This document shows positions 57,618-64,000 of a stretch of DNA of 64,000 nt, piece by piece. Under the pieces are notes generated by a model. That model worked only from the letters and a program-made list of their open reading frames with translations, had not been told where the DNA came from and searched no databases. Numbering within the stretch: the stretch's first letter is position 1; each line of letters opens with the position of its first letter. Origin of the DNA: Phytophthora quininea (taxonomy: Eukaryota; Oomycota; Peronosporomycetes; Peronosporales; Peronosporaceae); the NCBI GenBank assembly GCA_011947345.1, contig JAAVTG010000537.1, positions 42,148-106,147 of the forward strand. The letters run 5' to 3'. The translations under genes and the position numbers were made by a program.

Positions 57618-57827
57618 TGTTGGAACTTGCGTGCGCACGGTGGACAGCCGATGGCGATAAGATCGGCGGTGGCCCAGCATGAGCGGATGCAGCGCTAGTA
57701 GTCCAGAAAGATAGCGGACAGCAGGTTGAACCAAGTCCACGTGTGTAGGCCACGGCGTGGAGGCCGACAGCGGCGAGATAATGCTCAGTCTCAAAAGTTC
57801 TTCCAACTGCACAAGTCCAATTCAACA
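57618..57827 (+). repeat. 5' LTR of the second copia element
   Basis: TGTTGGAACTTGCG...TCCAATTCAACA, 210 bp, with one GT unit more than the 3' LTR. Confidence 0.93.
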
Positions 57828-57834
57828 GGTTATG

Positions 57835-60245
57835 AGCCCAAACGGTTCCAACTCGTCCTCCCAGCAGCCCTCTCCGGCGTCCGGCATTGCCGACACTGAC
57901 GTGCATACACTCAACGTCGTCACTGACCCGTTCGAGCTGTTTGAGGAAGCCCACTCGGTCGTGGCTGCCTCTGACGGGAACGAGCAAGAGAGCCGAGCTT
58001 CAGACGCGGTCTCTGAGCGGATGGATCGACTTGAGGGGCTCCTCGAAGGGATGGTGCGGCGACAGAACGAGTTCATCGCCAACCAAGAAGAGCGGGCTCG
58101 GCTCGCTGCGCCGTCGCCGGCACCGACCTCCGAGCGCTCATACGCCGGTTCAAGCGCGTTTACCGACTTCGCGCGCGCGACCGACGGATGAGGTTGAACT
58201 CGCTGGACGAGTCGATGCACACTGCAACTCCGACAGCACCACGACGCACACCGTCGCTTCAACCGCCGCCGCAGCCTGTGGCGAGACCGCCACCGCAAAT
58301 GCCGCCGCATTCGGAGCCGCAGTTCGTGCCCCTGGCCAACTTCGGGCTCAAGGTGCCGAAGCCCAGGGACCTCGACTGGCCCGGCTTCACGAAGTTCTCC
58401 GGCATGGAGACGTACGTCGGCGTGGGTGCTGACTTCAAGGCGTGGGGACTGCGGTTCCTACAAAGACTCGGCGCAGCCGAGCAGATGAGCGGCGGGGCAT
58501 GGCCGGAGGAGTTCAAGATCCTCGCGCTCAATGGAAAGCTGGAGGGTGCGGCCCTCAGCTACTTTGAGAAGATGCTGCCCGTGTGGACGATGGTGTCGCA
58601 CACGCTGGAGCACGTCATGAACAGCATGCTGTCGCTGTACATGACGCCGATTCCGTCGATGAAGGGGATCGAGATGATGGGGGCCGAGAAAGACCGCAAC
58701 AAGACTTGGCCGGAGCACTTTCAGTTCCTCGTGTATGTGGCGGAGCGATCTGGCAACACGGAGCAGAGCGTGCTCCAGTGTCTGTGCAAGTCGGCACCCG
58801 CGAATGTTCGGACGGCGATGTTGACTCGGATCGACACGCGACGGACAGACTACCTGCAACAAGCAGCTGAGCTCGTGGCGTTCGCGATTGACTTCGACAT
58901 CAACATGAACAGGCAGCTGTACAGCAACGGGAGTGGAGGCGGCCGAGGCGGTCGCAACGGACGTGGACGAGGTGGTCGCTTCTCCGGTGGGGGCCGAGGC
59001 AGCCAAAATGGTCGCGGAGACGAGTACGTCGCTCGAGTAAGCAGCGGCGAGTCGCGCACGTGCTACGGGTGTGGCGAGGTTGGGCATATCAAGACCAATT
59101 GTCCTAATCGCGAAGGAAATAGTGGCGCTGCATCGTCAACCCGAGTCGCGCTGGCGGTGAGGACGAGCGCCAACGTAGACCCGGCCGCGTGGATTTTGGA
59201 CAGCGGGTCCAGTGTCCATCTTGTCAATGACCCCAGGCTGCTCAAGAACGCGATGGAGTGCGACACGAAGTGCAGGGCGGCAAACGACACGATGGTGCAC
59301 GCGAGTAAGGTCGGATCGGTCGAGCTGCGGACGGTGGTCGACGGCCGAGAAGTGGTGATTGACCTGACGGAGGTCTACTACTCGGCGAGCCTCCCCGACA
59401 ACATCATCAGCTACGGGACCCTCGAGGAGCGCGGGGTGTTCCTCGAGCGGCACGATGGCAAGAGCTACGCTGTCCGCCAAACCGACGGCCTGCGGATCTT
59501 CGAGGTGCACCGGCGCAACAAGGTTCTGACGGTCGACGTCATGGGCGAAAAGACGAGAGAGGCGCGCGTTCGTGTGGTGAGCGCCGCCGTACACGAGTCG
59601 AGCGCAGCGATCGACGAGGCGGTGACCGAGATGACGCTGCTGGCGTTGCACCAGCGACTGGGACACCTCGCGTACGACACGGTCGAGCGAATGGCCGACG
59701 CAGAAGGCTCGGGTATTCGGCTCACGGATCGCGCGCGGCCAAACTGCCTGACATGCGCGCAAGGAAAACAGCACAAGAACAACCAGTCGAAGAAGGACAC
59801 AGGTGGCCACGCACCGATCGACAAAATCGGCGGCGTGATCGGCTCCGACATCAAGGGGCCAATGACCCCTCTCGACCGGCGCGGCAACAGGTACATGATT
59901 AACTTCGTGGACTACTCAACGAACTACGTGCGCGTGTTCGTGTCCAAGAACAAGGTGGCCGCCACGAAGATGTTCGAACACTTTCTAGTGTACTTCGAGA
60001 AACGCTTCAATTGCAAGATCCACGTGCTGCGCACGGACGGTGGCAAGGAGTACGTGAACGTTGATCCATTCTGCAAGGCGACAGGCGTGAGACGCCAGAT
60101 CAGCGAGGCAAAGAACCAAGCGTCGAACGGCAAGGCCGAGCGGATGCACAGGACAGTGCTCAACATGGCACGCTGCATGCTGTTTGCGAGCGGCCTGGCA
60201 CTGCACTTTGGGGCGATGCGGTCGAGTACGCAACGTACGTGCTGA
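57835..60245 (+). CDS. Copia gag, protease and integrase region (element 2)
   Basis: The gag frame starts at MSPNGSNSSS (57835), with a break near 58185. The gag core includes TWPEHFQFLVYVAERSGN. A Gly/Arg-rich basic stretch precedes the CCHC knuckle (CYGCGEVGHIKTNC). The protease site is WILDSGSSVHLV. The pre-integrase zinc finger is LHQRLGHL...CLTCAQGKQ. The integrase triad is visible: GSDIKGP, RTDGGKEY and GKAERMHRT. The frame stops at 60245 because the G4 run 60210-60213 is one base short; the next frame resumes with VEYATYVLNRSSC. Confidence 0.88.
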
Positions 60246-62476
60246 ATCGCAGCTCGTGCAGCGCGAACCCCAAGCGCATGGCTCCGCTGGAGATGCTGAC
60301 TGGCACGTCGCCAAACCTGGCGGACATGGTGACGTTCGGTAGCCCGTGCACGGCGTTCCGAGATCCCGGTAAGAAGGCGTGGAAGCCACGCGCGCAGGTG
60401 GGCATGATCATCGGCAAGAACGACGAGACCAAAGGCTTCAGGGTCTACCTGCCCAAGGAAAGGGTGGTGATCACGACGCAGCACCTTCAGAACGTCGAGA
60501 CGCTGAACAACGAGCAGAACGCGCAACTGCAAGCGCAACTCGAGCTCGAAGATCCAAATTTGCGACGCGCCGTGGCCGAGCGCGACGAAGCTGTCAAGCG
60601 GAAGGAGCCGACAGCAAGCGGAACGCCTGCAGCGGCACCCGAGCGTGCGACAGCAAACAAGCAGATGACGTCCAAGTCGACGAAGAAGGCTGCGAAGGCG
60701 GCCAGGAAGAAAGTTAAGGACGCGTTGAGAGAGAATTTTGGTTCGGAAGGAGCCGCCACCGGCGACGAGCATTTGCCATCAAGCGAAGTGCAGCCCACCA
60801 GGATGAGGACACGGAACATGGGCACCAAACACGTGCGAGTGAACGCGGTTTTGCTGGTCGACCCGAAGAATTTCAGGAGGCGATGCGCGACCCGCGGTGT
60901 GAGAAGTGGAAGGAGGCTATGAGGACCGAGATCGAGGCACTCGAGCAAAACTCAACATGGAAAGTGATCGTCAAGCCGCGTGGCGCCAAGTTGTTGCACT
61001 CCAAGTGGGTCTACAAGCTCAAGCTGCACGCAGACGGCTCAATCGAGAGGTACAAGGCTCGACTTGTGGCGCGCGGAGACGAGCAAGTCTACGGCGTCGA
61101 CTACACCTTCACGTTTTCGGCGGTGATGGAAATGACCTCGGGTAAGGTGATCCTCGCGGTATCGCGGATCTGGCGGGTACCGGCGCGCCACGGCGACGTG
61201 CCAAGCGCGTACGTGAAAGCGGAGAAGGAGCCGGAATTGGAAATTCTGCTCCACATTCCACAGGGAATGGAGATCACCGACGAGCTGCTAAAGAAGCTCG
61301 GCGTCAAGGACAAGCGGGAGCTCGCGCTGCGGCTCGAGAAGGGTCTATACGGGCTCAAACAGTCCGGGAGGCTGTGGAATCTGATGCTTCATGGGGTCCT
61401 CTTGTCACTTGGCTTTCGCCAGTGTTATACAGACAGCTGCCTGTACGTCAAGGTCGAGGCCGACGGCACGACGTTGGTCGGCATCTACGTGGACGACATC
61501 CTTGTAACGGGCACCAGCGTGCAGAAAGTGAACGCCTTCTTCAAGGACATGAGGATCGTCGAGCTCAAGGACCTCGGCATGGTGACCAAGTTCCTCGGTA
61601 TCGCTTTCGACTACGATGACGAGACAGGGTGGGCGCTCAACCAGGAGACGATGATCAACGAGGTGCTCGAGAAGTTCGGCTTGAGCGAGGCGGCGCCAGT
61701 TCGTGTGCCAATTGGCGGCGAGGAAGGCGAAGAACACGGCGAGTTGCTGCCGACGGGCGGCTGCGGCTCACCGCAGCGACCGACAGTTCAAACGTTTCAG
61801 TCACTAGTGGGCAGCTTGCTTTGGATCGCCAGGTGCACGCGGCCGGACATCGCGTTCGCCGTGCATCGGGTGACCCGACACTCACGCGCCCCGCCAAGGC
61901 GACTGGCGACTGGCGAAGAAGATAGCCAAGTACCTCAAAGGAACGAAGAAACTCAAATTCACCATGGTAGGTGAGAAGGCGGCGAGGTGTGGCGACGGGG
62001 TGCTGGTAGAAGCGTTCAGCGACGCCGACTACGCTGCGGACAAGGCGGACCGGAAGTCCGTGAGCGGTGGCGTGCTGATGGTGGCGGGTATGGTCGTTGG
62101 ATGGGTGTGCAAGAAGCAGAAGTGTGTAGCTCTGTCAACTATGGAGGCGGAGTTTGTGGCGGCCAGCCAGACGACGGCCGAAATGCTGGGCATCGTGGAG
62201 CTGCTCAAGGAGATTGGTGTACCAACGCAGCCAACAGCGGTGCTGAACGTCGACAACCAAGCGGCGATAGCGCAGATCGAGGGCGAAGACACAAGTGGCC
62301 GAGCCAAGCACATCGACGTTCGGTTCAAGTTTGTGAAGGATTTTGCAAAGAAGAAGGTACTCAAGGTGCGTTACTGCGAGTCCAAGTGCATGCGGGCGGA
62401 CATCCTGACCAAGACACTTCCTGCTCCGCGCCTCGACGAATTGCGCGAGCTTGTTATGCTCTCCGGCCAGGATTGA
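60239..62476 (+). CDS. Copia integrase C-terminus, reverse transcriptase and RNase H (element 2)
   Basis: 60239-60922 holds the integrase C-terminal part and a Lys/Ala-rich linker. From 60883 the reverse transcriptase (RVT_2) follows, with HSKWVYKLKLHADGS, GLYGLKQSGRLWN and the GIYVDDILVTG catalytic box. Near 61875 a two-base (AC) shortage changes frame. RNase H (61964-62476) has AFSDADYAADKADRKSVSGG, LSTMEAEFVAA and AKHIDVRFKFVKD. No in-frame stop inside a domain is seen, unlike element 1. Confidence 0.88.
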
Positions 62477-62491
62477 CCTCCCGGGAAGGAG

Positions 62492-62699
62492 TGTTGGAAC
62501 TTGCGTGCGCACGGTGGACAGCCGATGGCGATAAGATCGGCGGTGGCCCAGCATGAGCGGATGCAGCGCTAGTAGTCCAGAAAGATAGCGGACAGCAGGT
62601 TGAACCAAGTCCACGTGTAGGCCACGGCGTGGAGGCCGACAGCGGCGAGATAATGCTCAGTCTCAAAAGTTCTTCCAACTGCACAAGTCCAATTCAACA
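62492..62699 (+). repeat. 3' LTR of the second copia element
   Basis: 208 bp, equal to the 5' LTR except for one GT unit at GTCCACGTGTAGG. Confidence 0.93.
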
Positions 62700-62968
62700 G
62701 GAGAACCACAAACCCGCGTGTGGCCGATGCCACGGTCTGCTCGCTGCTGATGCTCGTGGCGGGGCCCCCAAACTCCGTTTGCTGAATGGAGGAGATTTGC
62801 CGGCTCAACGGGCGCTTCTTTTTCCCGACTGTTTTGGCGTGGCTAGCCCTGTCGTTCGACGTGGGCGACCTTCCTCAAGTTATAGGAGGTTTTGATCGAA
62901 AAGATGGGAGAATTTTATATTTCCTCCTAAAGCAAACATCAATAAAGACTCATCGCCTCCAAGCTTAG
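62700..62968 (+). pseudogene. 3' part of the open frame split by the second copia element
   Basis: Continues the frame interrupted at 57617 (see that entry): NHKPACGRCHGLLAADARGG, then after a frame change near 62780 MEEICRLNGRFFFPTVLAWL and VGDLPQVIGGFDRKDGRILY to a stop at 62968. Function not recognised. Confidence 0.35.
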
Positions 62969-63503
62969 TCTCGTTGATCTTCCCCGGAGTTCCTGCTCCT
63001 GCAACTGTTCTAGAATCCACATCTTGGGAACTATCATTGTCGTGGCGTCGAGTGGAAAGACGGCCAACACAGTTCCTGCCGGGGCCTAAGCGAGTGCTTG
63101 AGCTGAATATTGCATGGACCAGGAGACGCTAAGCGATAAAACTTGGCGCCAACTGTCGAACACGAGGTGATTGAAATCGGCGATTGAATGCCCTTACTAT
63201 TTGGCTATCGATTCCGATGTACATCGTTCTCATTTTTGGGCGAAGTCACACGAAAGCGTAGTTTTGCTGACACCACACAGACCAGTTGCGAAAATCATCG
63301 ATCAAAAGTATTCATATAGGCTCTCTGCGTTAGAACGATGGACACTTTTGGTGTTTTTAGAGCCTCGCAACCAATCGAGAGAGAAACGAAATTGCAGCCC
63401 CTCTCAAACGCACTTCAGATGCGTCGAAACGTTCTCAGCTGCCGGATTTTCGGTTGTCGATACGGGGCGTTGTGGGCGTGGCCTCGTTCCTTGATAGCCG
63501 CTT
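62969..63503. other. Intergenic, nothing recognised
   Basis: AT-richer than its surroundings, with only short frames. It may be the 3' side of the copia element whose gag lies to the right on the minus strand, but no LTR could be recognised. Confidence 0.4.
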
Positions 63504-64000
63504 TCATCTTTTCAGCTCGGGGCAAGCGGGGCCACGGTGACCCTCGACGCCACACACGTAGCACACTATCTTTCCGCCTGGCCTTGCTGATGCAGCATGA
63601 GCTTGACCTTGATTTCCACGTTGTTGCTTTGGCTTCTGCTGACCGATCTCACGGGGATGTTGGTTATCCGCAGCGGCCTTCTTGTCGCGCTGCCCGGCGT
63701 TATTAGTTGGACGCCCATTTTGGGCTCGCTTGCGGCCATCACCGCGTAGGTCAACGAGTAGCGCAAGCATGCGATCTGCCTCTTGGAGGTAATTCTGATT
63801 GGAGCGATCAATTTGAGAAATCAACATGCTGGCGAGGTCTGGGCAAGCGTTGGTGCAGAAATTTTCCAGCGGCAACAGGCTATGATCACCCATCATTAGG
63901 CGAGCCACGTATTTTAGGTAATCGAGATATTCTGACCACGAGTCTTGTGGACGCTTAACCGACGTTAAACGCTTGTAGAGCTGCACTTGACTAAGTCGAC
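63504..64000 (-). mobile_element. Copia-type gag, 5' part cut by the window edge
   Basis: An open frame running in from beyond 64000. It contains a gag (UBN2-like) core (SWSEYLDYLKYVARLMMGDH; ISQIDRSNQNYLQEADRMLA) comparable with that of the element at 57618, a Gln/Lys-rich basic stretch, and one CCHC knuckle (CYVCGVEGHRGPAC), ending with ELKR and a stop at 63504. The separate stop after the knuckle suggests a truncated or broken element. Confidence 0.7.

Larger units (their letters stand above)
57618..62699 (+). mobile_element. Ty1/copia LTR retrotransposon, young and nearly intact
   Basis: LTRs at 57618-57827 (210 bp) and 62492-62699 (208 bp) differ only by one GT unit. The target duplication GGAGA is at 57613-57617 and 62700-62704. 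GGTTATGAGCCC after the 5' LTR resembles the primer site of the first element, and a purine run (GGGAAGGAG) precedes the 3' LTR. All domains, gag to RNase H, are present with catalytic residues. The frame breaks are of the one-base-short run type, or an AC-unit type near 61875, so the real copy may be autonomous. Confidence 0.93.

Noticed and set aside
59924..60772. 282-codon minus-strand open frame
   Set aside because: Antisense to the copia integrase of element 2.
57569..62968. ArfGAP-type zinc finger in the split frame
   Set aside because: The start (QKRVLTHLLAENHKPACGRC) recalls ArfGAP, but the second CxxC pair and the Trp-containing core are missing.
1..64000. CRISPR arrays, tRNA or rRNA genes, bacterial operons
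   Set aside because: No direct-repeat/spacer pattern, cloverleaf-like sequence or rRNA core was recognised; introns, Inr motifs and gene families are eukaryotic.

Overview
The window looks like nuclear DNA of a plant-pathogenic oomycete, most likely Phytophthora or a close relative. The evidence is moderately GC-rich coding sequence, very short intergenic gaps, few and short introns (56-76 nt), oomycete initiator (Inr) motifs of the TCATTYYNCAAYTT type just upstream of several start codons, an expanded family of TKL-type kinases, small secreted proteins and Ty1/copia retrotransposons. The species cannot be fixed from sequence alone.

Layout. 0.4-5.3 kb: three TKL kinase-family genes. 5.5-6.6 kb: a two-SANT (Myb-like) protein. 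6.8-12.4 kb: one very long armadillo-repeat gene. 13.0-14.6 kb: a PLP-dependent cystathionine gamma-synthase-type enzyme. 14.8-17.3 kb: a coiled-coil gene with two short introns. 17.9-24.1 kb: a tandem triple-kinase gene, a decayed pseudokinase and another pseudokinase. 24.8-25.7 kb: a mitochondrial carrier, followed by an LRR-like fragment and a hypothetical gene. 27.1-28.5 kb: a secreted HAD phosphatase.

28.8-44.7 kb is a large inverted duplication. Two near-identical arms each hold an Argonaute gene and the 3' part of a HAD phosphatase gene. They flank a 2.6-kb unique centre holding the two different 5' halves of the HAD genes and their divergent promoters. A copia element is complete in the right arm, while the left arm has a solo LTR at the same site with the same target duplication. 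45.9-47.6 kb: a BT1/FBT-type membrane transporter. 47.9-51.1 kb: two tail-to-tail TKL kinases with a helical N-terminus and a C-terminal zinc ribbon. 51.4-55.2 kb: tripeptidyl peptidase II. 55.4-57.4 kb: two small secreted-protein candidates, one fused to a copia remnant. 57.6-62.7 kb: a young copia element with essentially identical LTRs that splits a host reading frame. 63.5-64 kb: part of a further copia gag.

A pervasive technical feature shapes the annotation. Nearly every conserved gene is broken by single-base frame changes, and over twenty of them are repaired by one extra base in a short run of identical bases. This points to homopolymer undercounting in the assembly rather than mass pseudogenisation. 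Genes are therefore given as whole loci across those breaks.
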